A DNA stretch of 6,247 nt from JAJDXO01 sp964620095 (GTDB lineage Bacteria > Pseudomonadota > Alphaproteobacteria > Rhodospirillales > UBA2165): NCBI GenBank assembly GCA_964620095.1, contig CAZUGT010000210.1:1-6247 (forward strand). The letters are read 5' to 3'. The translations under genes and the position numbers were made by a program. Under the pieces are notes generated by a model that saw only the letters and a list, made by a program, of their open reading frames with translations, had not been told where the DNA came from and made no database searches. This document shows positions 1-6,231 of the stretch, one piece after another (the first letter of the stretch is position 1; each line of letters opens with the position of its first letter).

Positions 1-531
1 CTGTCGGGCAACGTCCACACCATTCCGTTCAGCGCCATCGACACCGTCACCAACATGACCAAGGAGTGGTCCTACTACGTCTTCGAGGTGGGCATCGCCT
101 ATCGCGAGGATGTCGACGAGGTAATCGGCGTGCTGGAACAATTGGGAGAGGAAATCCGGGCCGACGAAAACTTCGCTCCAAAAATTCTCGAACCCCTGGA
201 AGTCCTGGGTCTGGATTCCTTCGGCGACTCGGCCATCGTCATCAAGGCCCGGTTCAAGACCATGCCCATCGAGCAATGGTCGGTGGGCCGCGAGTTCAAC
301 CGCCGGATCAAGCGCCGATTCGACGAATTGGGCATCGAGATTCCCTTCCCCCACCAGACCATCTATTTCGGCGAAGACAAGGACGGCGGCGCGCCGGCCG
401 CACCGGTGCGCATGGAGACCGGGCGCAGCCGGACCAAGCCGGCGGAACCGGCCAAACCGGCCCCGACCGCCGGCGCGCCCTCCGCGGCCCCCAGCTCCTC
501 CGGCCAGGTCGAGGACGGCGACGGAGAATAG
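1..531 (+). CDS. MscS-family mechanosensitive ion channel, C-terminal part (5' end outside window)
   Basis: This is the last 176 residues of a small-conductance mechanosensitive channel; the reading frame is open from base 1, so the start lies upstream. The visible part opens with the MscS beta-domain signature (GNVHTIPFSAIDTVTN, residues 3-18). It continues into the cytoplasmic alpha/beta domain, which ends with the typical IPFPHQTIYF strand near residues 114-123. Family members gate an inner-membrane pore that releases solutes on hypo-osmotic shock; the visible part forms the cytoplasmic vestibule. The membrane helices are not in the window, so the subfamily cannot be fixed. From about residue 124 the protein has a Pro/Ala-rich, probably disordered tail ending in acidic residues (VEDGDGE), which is not part of the core fold. 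The internal ATG at 55 is not a real start because it falls inside the conserved domain. The gene ends 4 bases before ptrB, which suggests one transcript. The family call is firm; the ion or osmolyte preference is unknown. Confidence -1.
   Translation: MSGNVHTIPFSAIDTVTNMTKEWSYYVFEVGIAYREDVDEVIGVLEQLGEEIRADENFAPKILEPLEVLGLDSFGDSAIVIKARFKTMPIEQWSVGREFNRRIKRRFDELGIEIPFPHQTIYFGEDKDGGAPAAPVRMETGRSRTKPAEPAKPAPTAGAPSAAPSSSGQVEDGDGE
523..526 (+). promoter_or_regulatory. Ribosome binding site of ptrB, inside the end of the mscS-like gene
   Basis: GGAG lies 9 bases before the ATG at 536 and within the last codons of the upstream channel gene. The placement supports this start and suggests translational coupling of the two genes. 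Confidence -1.
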
Positions 532-535
532 ACAG

Positions 536-2626
536 ATGCCCGATGCGGTCTCCGTCCCGCCAACCGCGCCCAAGAAGCCGACGACCATCACCCTCCACGG
601 CCGAACCCGGACCGACGAGTACGCCTGGCTGAAGGACGAGAACTGGCAGGAGGTGATGCGCGATCCGGACAAGCTGGACCCGGATATCCGCGCCTATCTG
701 GAAGCCGAGAACGCGTACACCAAGGCCCTGCTCGCCGGGACCGAAGACCTTCAGGCGCTGCTGTTCGGCGAGATGAAGGGACGGATCAAGGAAGACGATT
801 CCTCGGTCCCCGCCCCCGACGGCGAATTCGAGTACTTCACCCGTTACGAGACCGGCGGGCAGCACCCGCTGTTCTGCCGCCGGCGCACCTGCGGCACGGG
901 AGACGGCGAGGTGCTGCTTCACGGCGACAAGGAAGCCGAAGGCCTGTCCTTCTTCCGGGTCGGCGGCTGCGAACATTCCACGGACCATGCGCGGCTGGCC
1001 TATGCGCTCGACACCAACGGCTCGGAGATTTTCACCGTCAAGATCCGCGACCTGGCGTCCGGCGGCGATCTCGATGACCGGATTCCCGATTGCAGCGGCA
1101 ATATCGTCTGGGGAAACGACGGCGAGACCCTCTACTACACGGTCCTCGACGACAACCACCGCCCCTACCGGGTCAACCGGCACCGGGTGGGCGCCGGGGC
1201 GGGCGACGACGTCACGGTCTACGAGGAGACCGACCCGGGCTTCTTCGTCGCGGCGGGAAAGAGCCAGAGCGGCAAATTCGTGGAGATCTCCGCCCACGAC
1301 CACACCACCTCGGAGGTGCATCTGATCGATGCCGACGATCCGGACGCCGGGCCGGCGGTCGTCGCGCCCCGCGATTCCAACGTCGAATACGACATCGCCC
1401 ATGTGGGCGAGATGCTGTTCATCCGCACCAATGCGGACGATGCCGTCGACTTCAAGGTCGTCGAGGCGCCGCTCGGCGCACCGGGGCGGGAGAACTGGAC
1501 CGATGTGATTGCGCACCAACCCGGCCGGTTCATTCGTTCGATTTTGGAATTCGGCGGCCACCTTGTCCGGCACGAGCGCGTCGACGGCCTCCCCCGGATC
1601 GTCGTTCGCGAACTCGCGTCCGGCAGCGAACACGCCATCGCCTTCGATGAAGAGGCCTACGAGTTGGGCGTGATCCCGGGCTATGAATTCGACACCGACA
1701 TTCTGCGGTTCACCTATTCGTCCATGACCACGCCGCGGCGGACCTTCGATTACCGGATGGGGGACCGCACCCGCGAGCTTCGGAAGGAGCAGGAGGTGCC
1801 GAGCGGACACCAAGCGGGCGACTACGTGACCCGGCGCATATTCGCCGAACGGCCCGACGGCGCCCGGGTGCCGATCTCCGTCCTGCACGCCAGGGATACG
1901 CCCCTGGACGGCTCGGCGCCGGCGCTGCTCTACGGCTACGGCTCCTACGGCATGTCCATGCCGGCGAGCTTCTCGACCAACCGCCTGAGTCTCGTCGACC
2001 GGGGCTTCGTCTACGCCATCGCGCATATCCGGGGCGGCACCGAGAGGGGCTATCAGTGGTACCTGGACGGCAAGCTGGCCAAGAAGAAGAACACCTTCGA
2101 GGACTTCGCCGCCGCCGGGGAAAAGCTCGCCGAGGAAGGTTTCAGCTCCGCCGGCCGGATCGCCATCCACGGCGGCAGCGCGGGCGGGATGCTGGTCGGG
2201 GCAGCGGCCAACATGCGCCCCGATCTCTGGGGCGCGGTGGTCGGCGAAGTGCCCTTCGTCGATGTGCTCAATACCATGTGCGACAAGGACCTGCCGCTGA
2301 CGCCGCCGGAATGGCCCGAATGGGGCAACCCGCTGGAAAGTAAAGAGGCCCATGACTACATCGCCTCCTATTCGCCCTACGACAACGTCGAGGCCAAGGA
2401 CTACCCGCCGATCTTCGTCACCGCCGGGATCAGCGATCCCAGGGTCACCTACTGGGAGCCGGCAAAATGGGTGGCCAGGCTCAGGGAACTCAAGACCGAC
2501 GACAATCCGCTGATGCTGCGGACCAACATGGAGGCCGGTCATGCCGGCGCCGCCGGGCGCTTCGACCGCCTGGACGAGGTGGCGATGGTCTATGCGTTCC
2601 TGCTCGGCGTACTCGGCAAGGCGTAG
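536..2626 (+). CDS. ptrB: Oligopeptidase B (S9A prolyl oligopeptidase family serine peptidase)
   Basis: A 696-residue cytosolic-type serine peptidase that in this family cleaves short peptides after Arg or Lys. There is no signal peptide. The N-terminal half (about residues 70-415) fits the beta-propeller that restricts entry to small substrates; the C-terminal part (about 425-696) is the alpha/beta-hydrolase domain. The triad is visible: Ser548 in GGSAGG, Asp634 in ISDPRV and His669 in AGHAG. The spacings of 86 and 35 residues match those I recall for E. coli and trypanosome enzymes, and the length is close to E. coli PtrB (686, from memory). Other family hallmarks are GYGSYG, the segment after IRGGTERGYQWY, and YWEPAKWVARLRELKTDDNP. 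E592, 44 residues after the nucleophile, fits the P1-basic-residue-binding Glu, but the second acidic position of that loop is P594. ATG 536 is the only sensible start and has an RBS at 523-526. It follows the channel gene by 4 bases and precedes the DUF457 gene by 26. The peptidase assignment is strong; its natural substrates are unknown. Confidence -1.
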   Translation: MPDAVSVPPTAPKKPTTITLHGRTRTDEYAWLKDENWQEVMRDPDKLDPDIRAYLEAENAYTKALLAGTEDLQALLFGEMKGRIKEDDSSVPAPDGEFEYFTRYETGGQHPLFCRRRTCGTGDGEVLLHGDKEAEGLSFFRVGGCEHSTDHARLAYALDTNGSEIFTVKIRDLASGGDLDDRIPDCSGNIVWGNDGETLYYTVLDDNHRPYRVNRHRVGAGAGDDVTVYEETDPGFFVAAGKSQSGKFVEISAHDHTTSEVHLIDADDPDAGPAVVAPRDSNVEYDIAHVGEMLFIRTNADDAVDFKVVEAPLGAPGRENWTDVIAHQPGRFIRSILEFGGHLVRHERVDGLPRIVVRELASGSEHAIAFDEEAYELGVIPGYEFDTDILRFTYSSMTTPRRTFDYRMGDRTRELRKEQEVPSGHQAGDYVTRRIFAERPDGARVPISVLHARDTPLDGSAPALLYGYGSYGMSMPASFSTNRLSLVDRGFVYAIAHIRGGTERGYQWYLDGKLAKKKNTFEDFAAAGEKLAEEGFSSAGRIAIHGGSAGGMLVGAAANMRPDLWGAVVGEVPFVDVLNTMCDKDLPLTPPEWPEWGNPLESKEAHDYIASYSPYDNVEAKDYPPIFVTAGISDPRVTYWEPAKWVARLRELKTDDNPLMLRTNMEAGHAGAAGRFDRLDEVAMVYAFLLGVLGKA

Positions 2627-2652
2627 CGGCGGGCGGCGAAAAGCAGGCGATC

Positions 2653-3654
2653 ATGGACCCCATCAGTCAGGGCATTGTCGGCGCGGCGCTGCCGCAGGCC
2701 GCCTCCCGCAGGAAATCGGTGGTTTTGGCCGGATTGGTCGGTTTTGGCGCCGGGCTGCTGGCGGATGCGGACGTATTCATCCGCTCCTCGACCGATCCCC
2801 TGCTGGCGCTCGAGTATCACCGCCATTTCACCCATTCGATTTTCTTCATTCCGTTCGGCGGATTGATTGCGGCGGCGATCGTTCATCTCGTGCTCCGGCG
2901 ATGGTGGCGATTGCCGTTCCGCCGGACCTTCATGTACGCCACCCTCGGTTACGCCACCCATGGGCTGCTCGATTTCGCAACCTCCTACGGCACCATGCTG
3001 TTCTGGCCGTTCAGCGACCTGCGCCTGTCGGCCAGTATCATCTCCGTCATCGATCCGCTGTTCACGGTCCCGATCGCGGTCCTCGTCGGCTCGGCTATGG
3101 CCTGGAAGTCGCCCAATCTCGGCCGCCTCGCCTGCGCCTGGGCGGTCTTTTACCTGTCGCTCGGCACGCTCCAGTACTTCAATGCGAGGGCGATGGCCGC
3201 GGACCTGGCGGCCGCCCGGGGGCATGTGCCGGGAGACATTACGGTCAAACCGAGCATTGGCAACATCTTGGTCTGGAAGACCATCTATACGGTGGATGAC
3301 CGGTATTACGTGGATGCGGTCCGGGCCGGAATCGCACCCCGGATCTACCCGGGCACCTCGATCGCCAAACTCGACACCCGGCGCGACTTCCCCTGGCTCG
3401 ATCCCGAGAGCCAGCAATACAGGGACCTGAACCGTTTCGCCTGGTTCAGCCAGGGTTATGTCGCCCTCGATCCCAAGGTGCCCAACACGGTGATCGATGT
3501 CCGCTATTCCTTTCTGCCCAACACGGTCGATCCCTTGTGGTCGGTCGAGTTATCCCCGGCCGCAGGGCCCGGCGATCACGTGAAGTGGGACGGGGAACGG
3601 GAGGACGGCCGGCCGCGCATCGGCGAAATGTGGCGGATGATCGTCGGCGGTTGA
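2653..3654 (+). CDS. DUF457/YdjM-type membrane-bound putative metal-dependent hydrolase
   Basis: A 333-residue inner-membrane protein of the YdjM/DUF457 family (PF04307), usually annotated as a metal-dependent hydrolase without proven substrate. It starts with the family's MDPISQGIVGAALPQ and carries conserved polar residues that could bind metal: D38 and D40, H56, H58 and H61 in HRHFTHS, and H103 and D107 in HGLLDFATSYG. Hydrophobic segments lie near residues 23-37, 62-81, 93-109, 127-150 and 157-176. They are followed by a mostly soluble C-terminal part (about 177-333) with many aromatic and charged residues. The frame is open back to 2467 inside ptrB, but ATG 2653 is chosen because the conserved N-terminus begins there; a modest AGG (2645-2647) lies 5 bases upstream. 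It is 26 bases after ptrB on the same strand, so co-transcription is likely. E. coli YdjM is LexA-regulated, but no LexA-type box was found here. Family membership is well supported; catalytic activity is only inferred. Confidence -1.
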   Translation: MDPISQGIVGAALPQAASRRKSVVLAGLVGFGAGLLADADVFIRSSTDPLLALEYHRHFTHSIFFIPFGGLIAAAIVHLVLRRWWRLPFRRTFMYATLGYATHGLLDFATSYGTMLFWPFSDLRLSASIISVIDPLFTVPIAVLVGSAMAWKSPNLGRLACAWAVFYLSLGTLQYFNARAMAADLAAARGHVPGDITVKPSIGNILVWKTIYTVDDRYYVDAVRAGIAPRIYPGTSIAKLDTRRDFPWLDPESQQYRDLNRFAWFSQGYVALDPKVPNTVIDVRYSFLPNTVDPLWSVELSPAAGPGDHVKWDGEREDGRPRIGEMWRMIVGG

Positions 3655-3680
3655 TCCAGATGAATTCGCCTCGCTAAACT
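3651..3680 (+). promoter_or_regulatory. Possible sigma70-like promoter for the dioxygenase gene
   Basis: TTGATC (3651-3656) and TAAACT (3675-3680) are separated by 18 bases. Each matches 4 of 6 consensus positions, and the pair lies in the 46-base gap and gene end just before the dioxygenase. The -35 element overlaps the stop codon of the upstream gene. This is a by-eye match and is weak evidence alone. Confidence -1.
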
Positions 3681-3690
3681 GTCCTGCGAG

Positions 3691-3697
3691 GGAGGGG
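3691..3697 (+). promoter_or_regulatory. Strong ribosome binding site of the TauD/TfdA-like gene
   Basis: GGAGGGG ends 3 bases before the ATG at 3701; within the longer purine run, GAGGGAGG from 3688 gives a more usual spacing of about 5 bases. It is the clearest Shine-Dalgarno sequence in the window and fixes this start. It also suggests the gene is translated more strongly than its upstream neighbours. Confidence -1.
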
Positions 3698-3700
3698 ATC

Positions 3701-4579
3701 ATGGCCCAATCCAATATCGAGGTGACACCGCTGGCCGGCTCCATGGGCGCCCTGGTTTCGGGATGCGACCTGTCGGGCGGCCTCGACAACCGGACGTTCG
3801 ACGCCATCCACCGGGCGTTCACCGATCATCTGGCGATCTTCTTCCCGGACCAGCGGCTGACCCCGGAAACCATGAGCCGGTTCGTCGCCCGCTTCGGGGA
3901 GCCCCTGCCCCACCCCTACATGAAGCCGCTGGAGGGCGCGCCGGCGGTCCATGAGCTTCGCAAGAAGCCCGAGGAAAGCCATGTCTTCGGCAATCTCTGG
4001 CACATGGACTTCACCAACCTGCCCCGGCCGTCGCTGGCCAATTCGCTCTATGCCCGCGAAATCCCGACCCACGGCGGCGATACGCTGTTCACCAACATGT
4101 ACATGGCCTACGAGGCCCTGTCGGACGGCATGAAGGAGATGCTCGGCGGCATGAACGCCGTCCACGGATTTCCCGAGACCTACAAACGGAATGTCGCCCG
4201 CGAGGAAGCCAAGACAGGCGTCACCAAGGTGGATGCCGACACCATCGCCTACCGGGACAACTATGACAGCGAGGTCATCCATCCGGTGATCCGGGTGCAC
4301 CCGGAGTCGGGCCGGAAGGTGCTCTACGTCAACCCCGGCTTCACCCTGCGCCTGGAAGGAATGACCGAGGAAGAGAGCAAACCCATATTGGACTACCTCT
4401 ATGCCCACGCGGTGCGTCCCGAATTCACCTTCCGCAACAGATGGCAAGTGGACATGCTGGGTATCTGGGACAATCGCTGTTCCATGCACTACGCCATGAA
4501 CGACTACCCCGGACAAACCCGGGTCATGCACCGGATGGTGGTGCTGGAGCTCGAGGAACCGTCAGGGCTGGCCAATTAG
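3701..4579 (+). CDS. TauD/TfdA-family Fe(II)/2-oxoglutarate-dependent dioxygenase
   Basis: A 292-residue cytosolic non-haem iron oxygenase. The family couples 2-oxoglutarate decarboxylation to hydroxylation of a substrate, often a sulfonate or an aryloxy- or alkyl-carboxylate that is then cleaved. The iron-binding facial triad is visible as H101 and D103 in WHMDFT and H263 in SMHYAMNDY. R274, 11 residues after H263, is the expected 2-oxoglutarate-binding arginine, and T128 in GGDT matches a TauD co-substrate contact (T126 there, from memory). H71 and R278 align with TauD substrate contacts (H70 and R270), but the stretch before the HxD motif differs from TauD and F104 replaces its Val102, so taurine is not a safe call. 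Length matches the family (TauD 283). ATG 3701 has a strong RBS. The upstream gene is 46 bases away. The 3' end overlaps the convergent serine hydrolase by 4 bases. No sulfonate transporter or regulator is nearby to identify the substrate. Family call firm, substrate unknown. Confidence -1.
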   Translation: MAQSNIEVTPLAGSMGALVSGCDLSGGLDNRTFDAIHRAFTDHLAIFFPDQRLTPETMSRFVARFGEPLPHPYMKPLEGAPAVHELRKKPEESHVFGNLWHMDFTNLPRPSLANSLYAREIPTHGGDTLFTNMYMAYEALSDGMKEMLGGMNAVHGFPETYKRNVAREEAKTGVTKVDADTIAYRDNYDSEVIHPVIRVHPESGRKVLYVNPGFTLRLEGMTEEESKPILDYLYAHAVRPEFTFRNRWQVDMLGIWDNRCSMHYAMNDYPGQTRVMHRMVVLELEEPSGLAN

Positions 4580-5592
4580 GCCGCGCAGTTGGCGTCCATG
4601 CCGCGCGCCAGGGCCGGCACCACATGATCGTCCATGAGTTCCGACATGGCCCACCAATAGCCTTCCTGCCGGGAATGGCGGCCGGGATCGGACAGGATCA
4701 CGACGCTCGCCTCGAGGCTCGGGATCACATAGAGAAACTGGCCGCCGAAGCCCCGGGCGTAATAGGCGGTGTGCCCGCAAATCCGGCGCATGAACCAGCC
4801 GTAGCCGTAAGCGTGGCCGGTCCACCGCGACGCCGTCCGGGGCTCCCAGGACTGCCTGATCCAATTTTCGGAAAGCACGCGGCGGCCCTCGTGCAGTCCG
4901 CCGTTCCGATAGAGTTCGCCGATGGCCAGGAGCGCCCTGGGGCTGAGCCCCATGTTGTTGCCGCCGAAATAAATGCCCTGGGGATCGGTTTGCCATTTGG
5001 GGATGGAGATGCCGAGAGGCCTGGCGAGCCATTCGTTGGCCAGCGCCCAGGTGCTTTTGCCCGACACCCTGGTCAGCAGCGCCGACATCACGTGGGAGTT
5101 TCCCGTCGAATAGAGCATGGCGCCGCCGGGCTCGCCGATGAAAGGCCGTGTGAGCGCGAACGACACCCAATCCCTGGATCGGACCCAACGGCCGTAGTTG
5201 CGCCCGGAGGTGCGTTCGAGGCCGGTTTGCATGGAGAGGAAATTGCCGACGGTGACGGTCTCGAGCCTGGGATCGGCGCCCGCCGGCAAGGGCATCAGCT
5301 CGGCCAGCGGCTGGTCGGCGCTTTCGATCAGCCCCCGGTCGATGGCCATGCCCACCAGGGCGGATATGATGGTCTTGGCGACCGACTTGATGTTGGCGGT
5401 CCGCTCGACGCTATGGCCGTCGGCGGCATGGCTGACAACCGTTTCGCCGTCCTCGGCGATCATCAGCGAATGGAGCCGGGGCAGTTCCCGCGCGCGTTCG
5501 ACAACCCCCGCGAACCGGGCCTCGTCCGCGAATGCCGGGAGCGCGACGAGAAGGGAAGCGGCGAACGCGATCCATGTCGGAGGCCGTCTCAT
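4576..5592 (-). CDS. Exported serine hydrolase of the beta-lactamase (class C/esterase) family
   Basis: A 338-residue protein of the PF00144 beta-lactamase/DD-peptidase/esterase family. An N-terminal signal peptide (MRR, hydrophobic core, AFA at 20-22, likely cut before D23) sends it to the periplasm or outside. Catalytic motifs visible are S70-V-A-K73 (SxxK, nucleophile and base), Y161-S-T in LYSTGNSH (the YxN-like motif, with Thr in place of Asn), and ARGFGGQ (279-285) where class C enzymes have KTG. This combination is more typical of the esterase or 6-aminohexanoate-dimer-hydrolase-like branch than of true AmpC enzymes, so antibiotic resistance should not be assumed. ATG 5592 is chosen because the signal peptide begins there. 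The frame extends to a GTG at 5625, which would add 11 poorly fitting residues; neither start has a good Shine-Dalgarno sequence. A 14-base inverted repeat covers the chosen start. The gene is convergent with the dioxygenase, overlapping it by 4 bases, and divergent from the small secreted trefoil protein. Substrate unknown. Confidence -1.
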   Translation of the reverse strand: MRRPPTWIAFAASLLVALPAFADEARFAGVVERARELPRLHSLMIAEDGETVVSHAADGHSVERTANIKSVAKTIISALVGMAIDRGLIESADQPLAELMPLPAGADPRLETVTVGNFLSMQTGLERTSGRNYGRWVRSRDWVSFALTRPFIGEPGGAMLYSTGNSHVMSALLTRVSGKSTWALANEWLARPLGISIPKWQTDPQGIYFGGNNMGLSPRALLAIGELYRNGGLHEGRRVLSENWIRQSWEPRTASRWTGHAYGYGWFMRRICGHTAYYARGFGGQFLYVIPSLEASVVILSDPGRHSRQEGYWWAMSELMDDHVVPALARGMDANCAA

Positions 5593-5599
5593 GTGAGAC
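5586..5599. repeat. Perfect inverted repeat over the serine hydrolase start codon
   Basis: GTCTCA-TG-TGAGAC is a perfect 6+6 inverted repeat with a 2-base centre. It spans the ATG of the minus-strand hydrolase (5590-5592). In RNA the stem could be 5 pairs with a 4-base loop holding most of the start codon; in DNA it has the form of a dimer-binding operator. Its function is inferred only. Confidence -1.
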
Positions 5600-5682
5600 A
5601 CATTGCAAACCGCCGCCGAACGCACAACTCACAAATCCGAAACCGGGCTGATAGTATCCGATCGAAATTCGGGAGTTCGCTC
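5593..5682. promoter_or_regulatory. Divergent control region between the serine hydrolase and the trefoil protein
   Basis: This 90-base gap must hold the upstream signals for two outward-facing genes. Its GC content by hand count is about 53 percent, visibly lower than the flanking genes. For the rightward gene a weak -10-like TAGTAT lies at 5652-5657, with a CTCACA 18 bases upstream (5628-5633). No convincing leftward promoter was found. CGATCG and a loose CCGA/TCGG pair near 5658-5673 are the only other symmetry seen. Confidence -1.
5671..5675 (+). promoter_or_regulatory. Ribosome binding site of the six-cysteine secreted protein
   Basis: GGGAG lies 7 bases before ATG 5683. It decides the start: the frame is open for more than 400 codons further upstream, but only this ATG has an RBS followed by a signal peptide. 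Confidence -1.
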
Positions 5683-6231
5683 ATGAGAAAACCAATCTCC
5701 GCTCTTTGGCTCGCCGCATTTGCCTTGGTGTTGGACTCGGGCGCGGCCGCCGCCTCGGAGCAGCACCTGCGCCTCGTCGACCGCCTCGACCGGCCGCAGG
5801 ACGGGTACTGCATCGACATTCCGGGCACCCCCGGCAATCTGCGCACGGACATCCCGTTGTTCGCCCACAATTGTAAGGCCGGGCTGCCGCCGGACGCCGC
5901 CGTCGTGTTTACGCCGGAAGGCCATATCCGGTTTCCTGGGCCCGACAAGTGCGTGACCATCGCCGGGGTGAACCGGGGCGCCCTGCCGGGCGCCGCCGCG
6001 ATGCTCGCCGATTGCGGCGCCTCGTCCATGTTCTTCAACGCGGCCAATTTTCAGCGTTTCGAACTGAAAGAGGACGGCAAGCTGGTCCTCGGGAATTCCA
6101 ACCTGTGCCTCGCGGTCGGGCCCGCCTCCGCCGCCACCTATTCGAGCGCCGACCGCTGGCGCACCCTGTTCGTGGACGATTGCGATACGGCGGATGCGAA
6201 GTTCTCCCGCTGGGAGTTCGTGACGCCGTAA
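5683..6231 (+). CDS. Small exported protein, likely ricin-type beta-trefoil (lectin-like) domain
   Basis: A 182-residue protein with a clear signal peptide (MRK, hydrophobic run, AAAA at 21-24, likely cut before S25), so it is probably periplasmic or secreted. The mature part has exactly six cysteines: C43, C64, C90, C111, C142 and C167. They form three consecutive pairs 21, 21 and 25 residues apart. Each pair begins C-[IVL]-x-[IV] and ends with an acidic or Asn residue before the second Cys (HNC, ADC, DDC). After or between the pairs come QxW-like positions (VVF at 74-76, QRF at 124-126, SRW at 175-177). This three-fold pattern is what a ricin B-type beta-trefoil with one disulfide per lobe looks like; the family usually binds sugars. 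The QxW motifs are degenerate and no sugar-binding residues can be named, so carbohydrate binding is inference. The mature protein is about the size of one trefoil with no attached enzyme domain. It is divergent from an exported serine hydrolase, hinting at shared regulation. It could also be another disulfide-rich secreted fold. Confidence -1.
   Translation: MRKPISALWLAAFALVLDSGAAAASEQHLRLVDRLDRPQDGYCIDIPGTPGNLRTDIPLFAHNCKAGLPPDAAVVFTPEGHIRFPGPDKCVTIAGVNRGALPGAAAMLADCGASSMFFNAANFQRFELKEDGKLVLGNSNLCLAVGPASAATYSSADRWRTLFVDDCDTADAKFSRWEFVTP

Noticed and set aside
308..2542. Very long minus-strand open frame (744 codons) opposite the oligopeptidase gene
   Set aside because: It is fully antisense to a gene with an intact catalytic triad. 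Its translation is a low-complexity Gly/Val/Ala/Arg/Asp mix with no recognisable domain, which is typical of antisense frames in GC-rich DNA.
2597..2652. Possible LexA box upstream of the YdjM-like gene
   Set aside because: Only one GTTC half (2597-2600) is present; the second half at the alphaproteobacterial spacing (GTTC-N7-GTTC) reads GCGT.
2627..2652. Terminator or promoter between ptrB and the DUF457 gene
   Set aside because: The 26-base gap shows no stem-loop with a U-tract and no promoter-like hexamers; it looks like an operon spacer.
2590..3417. Minus-strand open frame opposite the DUF457 gene
   Set aside because: Arg/Gly/Gln-rich shadow of a recognisable plus-strand gene, with no domain or RBS.
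3674..4531. Minus-strand open frame opposite the dioxygenase gene
   Set aside because: His/Val/Gly-rich translation without motifs; the plus strand holds the complete iron-binding triad.
5593..5625. GTG start at 5625 for the serine hydrolase
   Set aside because: It would put 11 non-hydrophobic residues before an otherwise normal signal peptide and has no clear RBS. ATG 5592 is preferred, although its RBS is also poor.
4441..5682. Upstream extension of the trefoil gene's frame, open for 414 codons back to an ATG at 4441
   Set aside because: It runs through the end of the dioxygenase gene and antisense to the whole serine hydrolase, and it looks like shadow sequence. The RBS and signal peptide at 5683 show the true start. 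A program preferring the longest frame would get this wrong.
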